Shown here: positions 17,007 through 24,989 of the stretch, one piece after another
Layout of the letters: the number at the start of each line of letters is the position of its first letter
Numbering within the stretch: position 1 is the stretch's first letter
DNA from: Streptomyces rimosus
Lineage (GTDB): Bacteria > Actinomycetota > Actinomycetes > Streptomycetales > Streptomycetaceae
NCBI RefSeq assembly: GCF_008704655.1
Contig: NZ_CP023688.1
Coordinates: forward strand, 5,687,001-5,751,000
Reading direction: 5' to 3'
DNA length: 64,000 nt
Program-made: the position numbers and the translations under genes
Notes under the pieces: generated by a model
Databases searched by the model: none
The model's input: the letters and a program-made list of their open reading frames with translations, nothing else
What the model was told of the DNA's origin: nothing

Positions 17007-18347
17007 CTACGCCTGCGGACGTCCCAGCGCCCGGTACGTCCAGCCCGCCTTGCGCCACAGCTCCGGGTCGAGCGCGTTGCGCCCGTCCAGGATGCGGGGG
17101 CTGGCCACCACCTCGGCCAGCGCGGCCGGGTCCAGCTCACGGAACTCCCGCCACTCGGTCAGGTGCAGCACCACATCGGCGCCGCGCACCGCCTCCAGCG
17201 CGGTGTCCGCGTACCCGAGCGTCGGGAACACGCGTGCGGCGTTCGCCATGCCCTTGGGGTCGTACACGGTCACCTGGGCGCCCTGGAGGTGGATCTGCCC
17301 GGCGACGTTGAGCGCGGGGGAGTCCCGTACGTCGTCCGAATCCGGCTTGAAAGTGGCGCCGAGGACGGCGACCCGGGTACCGAGGAAGGAGCCGCCGACC
17401 GCCTCCCGGGTCAGCTCGACCATGTGACCGCGGCGCCGCATGTTGATCGAGTCGACCTCGCGCAGGAACGTCAGCGCCTGGTCGGCGCCCAGCTCGCCGG
17501 CGCGCGCCATGAACGCCCGGATGTCCTTGGGCAGGCAGCCGCCGCCGAAGCCGATGCCGGCCCGCAGGAACTTCTTGCCGATCCGCTCGTCGTGGCCGAT
17601 CGCCTCGGCCAGCTTCACCACGTCGCCGCCGGCCGCCTCGCACACCTCCGCCATCGCGTTAATGAACGAGATCTTGGTGGCCAGGAAGGAGTTGGCGGAG
17701 GTCTTGACCAGCTCGGCGGTGGGGAAGTCGGCCACGACGAACGGTGAACCCTCGGCCATCGGCTTCGCGTACACCTCCCGCAGCACCTCCTCGGCCCGCC
17801 CGCCGTCGACACCGATCACGATCCGGTCCGGGTGCAGGGTGTCCTGCACGGCGAAGCCCTCGCGCAGGAACTCCGGGTTCCAGGCCAGCTCCACGTCCTC
17901 GCCGGCCGGCGCCAGCTCGGCGATCCGCTCGGCCAGCCGCGCCGCGCTGCCCACCGGGACGGTCGACTTGCCGACCACCAGCGCGGGGCGCCGCAGCAGC
18001 GGGGCCAGCGAATCGACGGCCGACTCGACGTACGACATGTCACAGGCGTACTCGCCGTGCTTCTGCGGCGTGTTGACGCACAGGAAGTGCACGTCACCGA
18101 AGTCCGCCAGCTCTTCCCAGGAAGTGGTGAAGCGCAGCCGGCCGCTGGCGCCCTCGATGCCGGCGACGTGCGCCCGCAGCAGTTCCTCCAGGCCCGGCTC
18201 GAACATCGGGGTCTCGCCCCGCTCCAGCATCTCGATCTTCGCCGGATCGATGTCCAGGCCCATCACCTCGAATCCGAGCTCCGCCATGGCCGCGGCATGC
18301 GTCGCGCCGAGGTAGCCGGTGCCGATCACGGTGATCTTCAGGGCCAT
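17007..18347 (-). CDS. UDP-glucose 6-dehydrogenase (UDP-glucose/GDP-mannose dehydrogenase family)
   Basis: A 446-residue enzyme expected to oxidise UDP-glucose to UDP-glucuronate with two NAD+, giving a precursor for acidic envelope polymers. The Rossmann start (ITVIGTGYLGATHAAAMAEL), the central motif (KTSANSFLATKISFINAMAE) and the catalytic-cysteine loop GIGFGGGCLPKD are intact, followed by the third-domain motif VAVLGATFKPDSDDVRDSP. The ATG at 18347 has GGAG 7 nt upstream and starts directly on the Rossmann strand. Its 3' end faces the insertion sequence. The substrate could be another UDP-sugar or GDP-mannose. Confidence 0.93.
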   Translation of the reverse strand: MALKITVIGTGYLGATHAAAMAELGFEVMGLDIDPAKIEMLERGETPMFEPGLEELLRAHVAGIEGASGRLRFTTSWEELADFGDVHFLCVNTPQKHGEYACDMSYVESAVDSLAPLLRRPALVVGKSTVPVGSAARLAERIAELAPAGEDVELAWNPEFLREGFAVQDTLHPDRIVIGVDGGRAEEVLREVYAKPMAEGSPFVVADFPTAELVKTSANSFLATKISFINAMAEVCEAAGGDVVKLAEAIGHDERIGKKFLRAGIGFGGGCLPKDIRAFMARAGELGADQALTFLREVDSINMRRRGHMVELTREAVGGSFLGTRVAVLGATFKPDSDDVRDSPALNVAGQIHLQGAQVTVYDPKGMANAARVFPTLGYADTALEAVRGADVVLHLTEWREFRELDPAALAEVVASPRILDGRNALDPELWRKAGWTYRALGRPQA

Positions 18348-18557
18348 GGGTGCTCCAGGTGCATACGGGGAGGTCTGAGCAGCCCGAGCATAGTCCGGCC
18401 CGTGTATGGGGCAGCCGGCCCGGTGGCCGGGACCAGACGGTCGGCTGTCGGCAACCTCACGTATCCCGCGTGTCCTGGCGCCCCTAGAATTCGGGTGACT
18501 CATCGAGTTACTTAACGGTAGTTAGCACTCAGGCAGCTCTCAGGGGAGTGAGAAACG
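18348..18557. promoter_or_regulatory. Divergent promoter region with partial inverted repeats
   Basis: The region between UDP-glucose dehydrogenase and the acyl-CoA dehydrogenase has an AT-rich part near 18500-18530 containing TAAC-GGTA-GTTA within GAGTTACTTAAC...GTTAGCACTC. This may bind a regulator of the acyl-CoA dehydrogenase gene. Confidence 0.35.
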
Positions 18558-19730
18558 TTGGCGGGAACCGCTGATTTCGATCTGTACCGGACGTCCGAGG
18601 AGCACGACATGCTCCGCGAGTCGGTGCGCTCGCTCGCCGAGGCGAAGATCGCGCCGTTCGCCGCCGAGGTGGACGAGCAGGCCCGCTTCCCGCAGGAGGC
18701 CCGGGACGCGCTGACCCTCAACGACCTGCACGCCGTGCACGTACCCGAGGCGTACGGCGGCGCCGGGGCGGACGCGCTGGCCACCGTCATCGTCATCGAG
18801 GAGGTCGCCCGGGTCTGCGCCTCCTCCTCGCTGATCCCCGCCGTCAACAAGCTCGGCTCCCTCCCGGTCATCCTCTCCGGCTCCGAGGAGCTGAAGAAGA
18901 AGTACCTGGGTCCGCTCGCCAAGGGCGACGCGATGTTCTCGTACTGCCTGAGCGAGCCGGACGCGGGCTCCGACGCCGCCGGCATGAAGACCAAGGCCGT
19001 ACGCGACGGCGACCACTACGTCCTTAACGGCGTCAAGCGCTGGATCACCAACGCCGGCGTCAGCGAGTACTACACGGTCATGGCCGTGACCGACCCCGAG
19101 AAGCGTTCCAAGGGCATCAGCGCCTTCGTCGTGGAGAAGTCCGACCCGGGCGTCTCCTTCGGCGCCCCGGAGAAGAAGCTCGGCATCAAGGGCTCCCCGA
19201 CCCGCGAGGTCTACCTCGACAACGTCCGCATCCCCGCCGACCGCATGATCGGCGCCGAGGGCACCGGCTTCGCCACCGCCATGAAGACCCTGGACCACAC
19301 CCGCATCACCATCGCGGCCCAGGCCCTCGGCATCGCCCAGGGCGCTCTCGACTACGCCAAGGGCTACGTCCAGGAGCGCAAGCAGTTCGGCAAGCCGATC
19401 GGCGACTTCCAGGGCGTCCAGTTCATGCTCGCCGACATGGCCATGAAGCTGGAGGCCGCCCGCCAGCTCACCTACGCGGCCGCCGCCCGCTCCGAACGCA
19501 TCTCCGCCGGCGGCAAGCCCGAAGACCTCACCTTCTTCGGCGCCGCCGCCAAGTGCTACGCCTCCGACGCCGCCATGGAAATCACCACCGACGCCGTCCA
19601 GCTCCTCGGCGGCTACGGCTACACCCGCGACTACCCGCTGGAGCGGATGATGCGGGACGCGAAGATCACCCAGATTTACGAAGGGACGAATCAGGTGCAG
19701 CGGATTGTTATGGCTCGGAATCTGCCGTAA
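18558..19730 (+). CDS. Acyl-CoA dehydrogenase
   Basis: A 390-residue flavoprotein of the acyl-CoA dehydrogenase family that forms trans-2-enoyl-CoA in fatty-acid or branched-chain degradation. The family motifs YCLSEPDAGSDAAGMKT, GSPTREVYLDNVRIP, YVQERKQFGKPIGDFQ and the catalytic-glutamate segment QIYEGTNQVQRIVMAR are intact. The start is an unusual TTG at 18558, preceded by AGGGGAGTGAG; no ATG or GTG lies close enough to replace it without truncating the conserved N-terminus. It is a single gene followed by a strong hairpin. Chain-length specificity cannot be read from sequence. Confidence 0.94.
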   Translation: MAGTADFDLYRTSEEHDMLRESVRSLAEAKIAPFAAEVDEQARFPQEARDALTLNDLHAVHVPEAYGGAGADALATVIVIEEVARVCASSSLIPAVNKLGSLPVILSGSEELKKKYLGPLAKGDAMFSYCLSEPDAGSDAAGMKTKAVRDGDHYVLNGVKRWITNAGVSEYYTVMAVTDPEKRSKGISAFVVEKSDPGVSFGAPEKKLGIKGSPTREVYLDNVRIPADRMIGAEGTGFATAMKTLDHTRITIAAQALGIAQGALDYAKGYVQERKQFGKPIGDFQGVQFMLADMAMKLEAARQLTYAAAARSERISAGGKPEDLTFFGAAAKCYASDAAMEITTDAVQLLGGYGYTRDYPLERMMRDAKITQIYEGTNQVQRIVMARNLP

Positions 19731-19751
19731 CGCGGTTCCGCCGGACTGGAG

Positions 19752-19783
19752 GAACGCCCTGGCCCTGTTGGGCCGGGGCGTTC
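19752..19783 (+). terminator. Terminator of the acyl-CoA dehydrogenase gene
   Basis: GAACGCCCTGGCCC (19752-19765) pairs with GGGCCGGGGCGTTC (19770-19783) around a TGTT loop: a 14-bp stem with one G-U pair, 21 nt after the stop. Confidence 0.85.
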
Positions 19784-19936
19784 GAGGTGGAAGCCGTGGA
19801 ATACCAGCGCTCGGCGAGCCGCTTCCCTGCGGTGTCATCGGCACAGGCCGGAGCCGGCGGAGGGCGCAGGACCCGCCGTCCGGATGCGTGTCGCCTCCGC
19901 ACGCCTTGAAGAACTCGGCGCCGTCGACCGGCAGGC

Positions 19937-20251
19937 TCAGAATCGGCGCTGGTCCGGCTTCGGAACATACAGAACTCCAGGGGCAAGAACGGTCGCGGAT
20001 TCCCGCAGCAATTCGTGCAGCATCGACCTGGGATTGTCACGCAAAGCCCTGACCAGCCCGTCGATCAGCAAAGCCGCCTCGGACGGCAGCAGAATCATGT
20101 CCGTGTCTGCCATATGCCGGCCGTTCTTCGTCAGCCACATCGGGACACGAATGTTCCCGTCCTCGTCCCGGTACGAATGACGGCTCGGAATGGGGTCGAT
20201 CCGCCAATCCGGCGGGGTTTTCCGGCTGCGATTCCTCGGTGCGGTCGGCAT
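19937..20251 (-). CDS. Hypothetical 104-residue protein
   Basis: A small basic and hydrophilic protein starting with a Lys/Arg-rich stretch (RNRSRKTPPDWRIDP), then a segment with DEDGNIRVPMWLTKNGRH and a helical part (ALLIDGLVRALRDNPR). It has no membrane segment and no family I recognise. It lies 62 nt after the XRE regulator gene on the same strand and so probably belongs to that accessory module. No Shine-Dalgarno sequence is obvious, so the start is uncertain. Codon use is less biased than in flanking core genes. Confidence 0.62.
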   Translation of the reverse strand: MPTAPRNRSRKTPPDWRIDPIPSRHSYRDEDGNIRVPMWLTKNGRHMADTDMILLPSEAALLIDGLVRALRDNPRSMLHELLRESATVLAPGVLYVPKPDQRRF

Positions 20252-20313
20252 GGGTACATCGTCGACCGTTCAGCCTGAGATCTCCAGCGTTATTCGCGTT
20301 GTCAGGTAGAAGA

Positions 20314-21147
20314 TCATGAGCGGTATTGGGTGCTCCAGGAGGAGAGGAGGTCTCTGGCTTCTTCTCCGAAGGAGGCATACCCCTCGTATACGGCGAAGTC
20401 ATTCAGGTACGCGGAGATGTCGCGATGATCCCGGAAAACCATCGCTCCGGTCGATGTCTCCACCGTTGCTACTCGTGTGTCGTACACCGTGAACGTATTG
20501 AGGGGAGCGAGGGGCATGTGGCCGCTGAGCGGAATCACGCCAAGACGTACGTTCGGCAGGCGGCTGACCGAGGCCAAATGATCGAGCTGTATGGCCATGG
20601 CTGAGCCTTGGAGGTAGGGCCACCTGGTGGCCTGCTCTGTCAGAATGAAGGTGAACCGCTTGGCCGTATCGTGAAGAACTGCCTGGCGCTCAAGCTTCTT
20701 CGCGATGGCCTTGCTGTGGTCTCCGGGGATGTGGGCCAGGCTCGCTCTCACATATTCCGGGGTAGCCAGTAGGCCCGTCACCATGGACAGCAGGAAGTAC
20801 CGGAAAACGGTTGACGACCGCTCGAACCCGGCCAGTTCGTTCTGTTTCTTCTCCAGGCCCGTCCGACGCTGCGACCACACGTCTTGCCATTCCGTGTTGG
20901 CCGTTCGGGCGAGGGAGGCCACGCGGGCCGCGAGCGAGGAGGGCGCGTCCAGCGCTCTGAGGATCAGCTCGACATCGACAAGGCTCGGCGTGATCTTCTC
21001 GCCCTCGATGTTGCTGATTTTGGTCTGAGACATGTTGACGCGCTGAGCGAGCCGGACCTGTGTACGGCCGGCTCGCTTGCGCAGTGTCCGCAATGTCTCC
21101 GCCAGATCGGCCTTCGACCGGTCCAGCTCTCCTGGTTCAAACGTCAA
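20314..21147 (-). CDS. XRE-family regulator with DUF5753-like C-terminal domain
   Basis: A 277-residue DNA-binding protein. The helix-turn-helix covers about residues 16-70 (TLRKRAGRTQVRLAQRVNMS, then QTKISNIEGEKITPSLVDV). The rest resembles the DUF5753 domain common in Streptomyces (YVRASLAHIPGDHSKAIAKK, FTFILTEQATRWPYLQGSAM, VRLGVIPLSGHMPLAPLNTF). Relatives often sit beside a DUF397 partner in Scr1/Scr2-like pairs; here the upstream partner is a DUF6879-like protein instead. The likely start is a TTG at 21147 that overlaps the upstream gene by 11 nt, so translation is coupled. The promoter it binds is not known. Confidence 0.88.
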   Translation of the reverse strand: MTFEPGELDRSKADLAETLRTLRKRAGRTQVRLAQRVNMSQTKISNIEGEKITPSLVDVELILRALDAPSSLAARVASLARTANTEWQDVWSQRRTGLEKKQNELAGFERSSTVFRYFLLSMVTGLLATPEYVRASLAHIPGDHSKAIAKKLERQAVLHDTAKRFTFILTEQATRWPYLQGSAMAIQLDHLASVSRLPNVRLGVIPLSGHMPLAPLNTFTVYDTRVATVETSTGAMVFRDHRDISAYLNDFAVYEGYASFGEEARDLLSSWSTQYRS

Positions 21148-21658
21148 GGCCCTTCACATATTCCTCGAAGGGCACCGACTCGGCCAGGGCGATGCGCTGA
21201 TACTCGATGTACGGGCTCACGTCGCCCTCGTACACCTCCCGGCTGATCTGCGTTCCGTCCGGCTCGTAATGCATGAGCACGACTTCCGCCTTGTCGAACA
21301 TCCAGAAGTCCTGGACTCCGTTCAGGGGGTTGGCGCGATCGGTGACGTCCATGATGCGGATGTCTTCACCGGCCCACACATGCGGTCGGTAGTACATGAA
21401 CTCGTACCGGAGATATTCCGAGAGCGGGCGGGTGACGATGTGCACGCGCCCCTTCGTCTTTCCCTCTCTGCGGACTCGCTTCAGATCCTCGGTGTAGTCG
21501 TTCGAGTGTGTGCGCGGGTCGATGCGGTCGCCTGCCTGGAAGGCCCGTACCCCTTCCGCTTCATGCGGGACGTTGTATGCGGGCAGTGTCTCGAGCCGCC
21601 ATGCCTCCGACTGGAAGTCACGGAACTTGGCCCGCCATGCCTCACCATCCAAGAGCAC
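21137..21658 (-). CDS. DUF6879-like protein
   Basis: A 173-residue soluble protein that starts near LLDGEAWRAKFRDFQSEAWR and contains RVHIVTRPLSEYLRYEFMYY and DFWMFDKAEVVLMHYEPDG, all consistent with the DUF6879 family found next to XRE regulators in actinomycetes. Function is unknown. The GTG at 21658 is chosen because GGGAGG lies 6 nt upstream and the domain begins immediately; an in-frame ATG at 21679 is an alternative. It overlaps the upstream small gene by 17 nt and the downstream regulator gene by 11 nt, so all three are translationally coupled. Confidence 0.85.
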   Translation of the reverse strand: MLLDGEAWRAKFRDFQSEAWRLETLPAYNVPHEAEGVRAFQAGDRIDPRTHSNDYTEDLKRVRREGKTKGRVHIVTRPLSEYLRYEFMYYRPHVWAGEDIRIMDVTDRANPLNGVQDFWMFDKAEVVLMHYEPDGTQISREVYEGDVSPYIEYQRIALAESVPFEEYVKGLDV

Positions 21659-21848
21659 GGAAAGCCTCCCTGAGAACATGCTCGGGGATTTCCACCAGTG
21701 CCTCACCCTCCGGGGGAGTGAAGGCGTGGGACACGTCGCCCTGGACGACAATGGAGCCGCCGACGGTCAGATACAGGTTGGGGCAGTCGTTCTGGCTGCA
21801 CTCGCCGTTCCCGTTACCGGTCAAGCGGGTCAGTTCCTCGCGCACCAT
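21642..21848 (-). CDS. Small hypothetical protein (68 aa), first gene of XRE/DUF6879 module
   Basis: A 68-residue protein with a pair of cysteines (ECSQNDCPNLYLTVGGS) and a VVQGDVSHAFTPPEGEALVE segment, probably a small beta-rich domain. The ATG at 21848 has GGGGG 6 nt upstream. The next gene starts inside its 3' end. The constant position in front of a DUF6879 protein and a regulator suggests a functional unit, but I know of no assigned role. The two cysteines, five residues apart, could bind metal or form a disulfide. Confidence 0.7.
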   Translation of the reverse strand: MVREELTRLTGNGNGECSQNDCPNLYLTVGGSIVVQGDVSHAFTPPEGEALVEIPEHVLREAFRALGW

Positions 21849-21995
21849 GCTGAACCCCCTGGTCCGGCAGCCCGGTTGGCTGCCGACCATGACGGTACGG
21901 AGTCCGGCCCAGGCCGTCCACGGAAGAGCACCGATATTCGCGTTGTCGGGTAGACGATCTTGGCGGACAGGGGGGAAGCGCTCCCGTCGAAACGT

Positions 21996-22028
21996 AGGGA
22001 AGCCCCCGGCCCGGCCGGAGGCTTCCCT
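21996..22028 (-). terminator. Terminator downstream of the first LCP gene
   Basis: AGGGAAGCCCCCGGCC (21996-22011) pairs with GGCCGGAGGCTTCCCT (22013-22028) with one mismatch. It lies 26 nt beyond the stop of the minus-strand LCP gene. Confidence 0.8.
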
Positions 22029-22053
22029 GCATTCGTGACGGGTGCCGTCCGGC

Positions 22054-23376
22054 CTAGTTCCCGCTCACCGTAACCGGCTCATCCTTCTTCAGCTGGTCGA
22101 CGAGTTTGGCGACCTTGGCCTTGTCCCAGCGGAGGTTGCCGCCGACGGTGCCGGCGATGGGCATGTTCATGGACTTGCCGTCGCCGCCGGTAACGCCCTT
22201 CATGGCGAAGAACATGGAGCCGAGGTCGAACAGGCCCATGTCCTTGTCGACGACCAGGGTGTCCAGGCCCGCGCCGAGGGTCGGGTAGAGCTTGAAGGGG
22301 TTGAGGATGGTGGCGGGGGTGGCTGTCTGGTTGGCGAGGGCGGCGAGGAACTTCTGCTGGTTCTTCGTGCGGTCGAGGTCGCTGCCCGCGAAGGCGTAGC
22401 GGGTGCGGACGAAGGCCAGGGCCTGTTCGCCGTTGAGGGTCTGCTTGCCGGCCTGGAAGTCGGCGCCGGACTTCTTGTCCTTGAACGCCTTGGGGATGTC
22501 CATCTCCACGCCGCCGATCGCGTCCACGATGCCCGCGAAGCCGGCGAAGCCGATCTCGACGTAGTGGTCGATGCGCAGGCCGGTGTTGTGTTCGACGGTG
22601 CGTACCAGCAGCTCGGGGCCGTCCTCGGCGTATGCCGCGTTGAGCTTGGTGTGCCGGCCGCGGCCCGGGTACTTCTTGCCGGACTTGGAGCCGACGAACG
22701 AGGGGATCTCCACGTCCGAGTCGCGCGGCAGCGAGATCAGCGTCGGGCCGTTGCTGCCGTCGTGCAGGATCATCATCGAGTCGGTGCGCTTGCCCTCGGC
22801 GGACCCGGTGTGCAGCTTCTTCTTGTCCTCGTCGGACATGCCCTCGCGGCTGTCCGAGCCGACGATCAGGTAGTTGGTGCCGTCGCCCGCCTCCGGCCGG
22901 TCGATGACCTTGCTCAGGTCCACCTCGCGGCGCAGCTTGCCGTCGGCCCAGAAGTAGGTGGCGACCGAGGTGACGAGGAGCACGGCGACGAGCGTCAGGA
23001 CGGTCCACTTGATGCGGCGTCCCCAGTTGGGGGCCGGGCGCTGACCGCGGCCGCCGCCCTGCCCGCCGCCGCGGCCCCCGCCGCCGTAGACCTGGCCGGT
23101 GTTGTAGCCGTCGTCGTGGCCGGGGCCCTGCGGGGCGCCGTACTGGTCGTAGCCCTGGTTCTGGTGGGGGACGCCGGGGCCGCGGCGCGGCGAGAGGTGG
23201 GGCGGCAGCGGCGGCTCGGACGGCTGCTGACCCGGCCCGGGGCCGGGGCCGCCGGGCCCGCCGGAGCCGTACGGACCGCCGCGCCGCACGTGCGGCATGG
23301 CGCGCGCGCCCTCCGGCTCGGCGCCGCTGCCACGTCCGTACCGGTCTCTGTTGTCGGACCCAGGCCACTCGTTCAT
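22054..23376 (-). CDS. LCP (LytR-CpsA-Psr) family wall-polymer ligase, 440 aa
   Basis: Membrane enzyme of the LCP family, which transfers lipid-linked glycopolymers to peptidoglycan. A long Gly/Pro/Arg-rich cytoplasmic region (1-115) precedes one membrane segment (about 118-140). The catalytic domain has YLIVGSDSREG, the Arg/Asp motif RTDSMMILHDG, SLPRDSDVEIP, KLNAAYAEDGPELLVRTVE, HYVEIGFAGFAGIVDAIGG and LAFVRTRYAFAGSDLDRTKN, the usual pyrophosphate- and lipid-binding elements. There is no C-terminal LytR_C domain. It stands alone and is followed by a hairpin terminator. The polymer handled is unknown; it is the first of five LCP genes within 14 kb. Confidence 0.93.
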   Translation of the reverse strand: MNEWPGSDNRDRYGRGSGAEPEGARAMPHVRRGGPYGSGGPGGPGPGPGQQPSEPPLPPHLSPRRGPGVPHQNQGYDQYGAPQGPGHDDGYNTGQVYGGGGRGGGQGGGRGQRPAPNWGRRIKWTVLTLVAVLLVTSVATYFWADGKLRREVDLSKVIDRPEAGDGTNYLIVGSDSREGMSDEDKKKLHTGSAEGKRTDSMMILHDGSNGPTLISLPRDSDVEIPSFVGSKSGKKYPGRGRHTKLNAAYAEDGPELLVRTVEHNTGLRIDHYVEIGFAGFAGIVDAIGGVEMDIPKAFKDKKSGADFQAGKQTLNGEQALAFVRTRYAFAGSDLDRTKNQQKFLAALANQTATPATILNPFKLYPTLGAGLDTLVVDKDMGLFDLGSMFFAMKGVTGGDGKSMNMPIAGTVGGNLRWDKAKVAKLVDQLKKDEPVTVSGN

Positions 23377-23628
23377 GGGGGAAGTCTGCCTGTCCTACTG
23401 CTCCCCCATACAGCCCAGGTACGAGATCGGGCCGTCGCTGTTGCAGAGCTGATGCAAAGTGACGCGGGGCGTCGCTTGCGCAAACCAGGGCGGAGGTGCT
23501 CATTCCGGTGGGTTGTGCCTGGTCAGAAGGGAGGGGAAAAGGAAAAGCGGGGCGCTGGGGCGCGTAACTGGGGCGCGGGAGGTGTGAGGTGCGGGACGGG
23601 CGCCGGGGGAGGGGGCGCACGCCGCGCA

Positions 23629-23634
23629 TAAGCT
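23629..23634 (+). promoter_or_regulatory. Candidate -10 box (TAAGCT) for leaderless thioesterase transcript
   Basis: TAAGCT is followed by GGGCGC and the ATG at 23641, with no ribosome-binding site in the gap. Confidence 0.55.
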
Positions 23635-23640
23635 GGGCGC

Positions 23641-24192
23641 ATGACCGATCTCGTCACCACCGGCCCGGAGGGCGACCTTCCGGGCAAGCCCACCTCCGTC
23701 TCCCGTACGACGCTGTCGCACATCATGACGGCAGGCGACACCAACCTGCTCGGCACGGTGCACGGTGGCGTGATCATGAAACTCGTCGACGACGCGGCGG
23801 GCGCGGTGGCCGGCCGGCACTCCGGCGGCCCCGCCGTGACCGCTTCCATGGACGAGATGGCCTTTCTGGAGCCGGTCCGCGTCGGCGATCTTGTTCATGT
23901 GAAGGCCCAGGTCAACTGGACCGGCCGGTCCTCGATGGAGATCGGCGTACGGGTCCTGGCCGAGCGCTGGAACGAGTCCACGCCCGCGACCCAGGTCGGC
24001 TCCGCCTACCTGGTCTTCGCGGCGGTGGACGAGAACGGCAAGCCCCGTCCCGTACCGCCGGTCATCCCGGAGACCGAGCGCGACAAGCGCCGCTATCAGG
24101 AGGCGCAGATCCGCCGTACGCATCGTCTGGCACGGCGGCGCGCGATCAAGGAGCTGCGCGAGCAGGGCGCGGTGGGCGGGGCCGAGGACTAG
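23641..24192 (+). CDS. Acyl-CoA thioesterase, hotdog fold
   Basis: A 183-residue thioesterase of the BACH/YciA type, hydrolysing acyl-CoA to free acid and CoA. The key segment GDTNLLGTVHGGVIMKLVDDAAG (about residues 38-60) holds the active-site Asn and Asp, followed by ASMDEMAFLEPVRVGD and IGVRVLAERW. The C-terminal part is a charged helix rich in Arg and Lys. It is probably cytoplasmic and hexameric like its family. The start is likely leaderless: TAAGCT ends 6 nt upstream. It converges with the HTH gene. The physiological substrate is unknown. Confidence 0.92.
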   Translation: MTDLVTTGPEGDLPGKPTSVSRTTLSHIMTAGDTNLLGTVHGGVIMKLVDDAAGAVAGRHSGGPAVTASMDEMAFLEPVRVGDLVHVKAQVNWTGRSSMEIGVRVLAERWNESTPATQVGSAYLVFAAVDENGKPRPVPPVIPETERDKRRYQEAQIRRTHRLARRRAIKELREQGAVGGAED

Positions 24193-24243
24193 GGAGACGG
24201 CGGAGCGCTCCCTCCCGGGCGGGTTGCGGCGCTCCCTGACGAG

Positions 24244-24939
24244 TCACGCCGCTCCCGGGCCGATCATTTCGATGACCGCCCGGTCTTCCGTCGTGCGTGC
24301 GCCCTCCCACAGGAGCACCCGGTCGGCGCCGGTTTCGGTGAGGAGCCGCTCGGCGAGCCGGGTTTCGCTCCCGAGGGCGCGTTCCACCACGTCCTGGCCG
24401 CTGCCGCGTACGGTCCACGCGCCGCCGTCGCGTACGTCGGCGCGCCACGTGTAGCGGACGCGTTCGCGCAGGATGCGGTACACGTACGACGGTGTGACGG
24501 CCAGGTCGCGGGCGATGGCGGGCGCGTCGAGGCCGTCGGCCGCGGCCTCCAGGACCAGGCGCGGCAGGGCGGCCTCGGTGATCTTGTAGGCGCGGCGGAT
24601 GCGGCCCGCCTCGGTGAGGGTGAGGTCCTCGGCGCTGATGTCGAGTTCCGGGACGGCCGTCGTGCGCGCCGGCCGCGGTACGGCGCCGGGTGCCCGCCGG
24701 GCTGCGTGGTTGAGGCGCTCGACGTCCGCCTGGAGGGCGGCTTCCTCCTGTTCGAGCCGGGCCCGCTGCGCGGACAGGCGCGCGGCGCGGGCGGTCAGGT
24801 CCTCGGGCCCGGGGCGCTGCGGGGCGGGCGAGGTGTCCGGTGCGCGGGGGTCCGGCTGGGAGCGCAGGAACTGCTGCGCCACGGCGGTGATCTGCTCGAT
24901 GAACCAGCGGTCGGTGAGGGGTGATCGCTTTTCGCCCAT
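24244..24939 (-). CDS. Helix-turn-helix DNA-binding protein with coiled coil, likely autoregulated
   Basis: A 231-residue protein I do not recognise as a named family. The N-terminal helix (TDRWFIEQITAVAQQFL) is followed by a Pro-rich segment and a coiled coil at about 53-82 (RAARLSAQRARLEQEEAALQ). A helix-turn-helix is clear near residues 140-165 (LDAPAIARDLAVTPSYVYRI). The last 60 residues (TYTWRADV-type strand region to IEMIGPGAA) look like a small sensor or dimer domain. A perfect palindrome overlaps the -10 box directly in front of the ATG, which strongly suggests self-repression. The transcript is probably leaderless. Confidence 0.75.
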   Translation of the reverse strand: MGEKRSPLTDRWFIEQITAVAQQFLRSQPDPRAPDTSPAPQRPGPEDLTARAARLSAQRARLEQEEAALQADVERLNHAARRAPGAVPRPARTTAVPELDISAEDLTLTEAGRIRRAYKITEAALPRLVLEAAADGLDAPAIARDLAVTPSYVYRILRERVRYTWRADVRDGGAWTVRGSGQDVVERALGSETRLAERLLTETGADRVLLWEGARTTEDRAVIEMIGPGAA

Positions 24940-24945
24940 GGCGGC

Positions 24946-24951
24946 ACTGTA
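24946..24951 (-). promoter_or_regulatory. Candidate -10 box (TACAGT) for the HTH regulator
   Basis: On the minus strand TACAGT ends 6 nt (GCCGCC) before the ATG at 24939 and overlaps the operator-like palindrome. Confidence 0.6.
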
Positions 24952-24960
24952 CTCAGTACA
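24948..24960. promoter_or_regulatory. Operator-like palindrome TGTACT-C-AGTACA
   Basis: A perfect 6-bp inverted repeat with a one-base centre sits 9 nt upstream of the HTH regulator start and overlaps its -10 box. It is the right size for a dimeric repressor site. The stop of the neighbouring LCP gene at 24990 is only 29 nt away. Confidence 0.65.
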
Positions 24961-24989
24961 CAGGGGTGAGAACCAGGTTCAGAGGGGGA

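Noticed and set aside
22042..23631. A 529-codon plus-strand open frame opposite the first LCP gene
   Set aside because: It is Leu/Val/Ala/Arg-rich without motifs, whereas the minus strand has the full LCP catalytic set.
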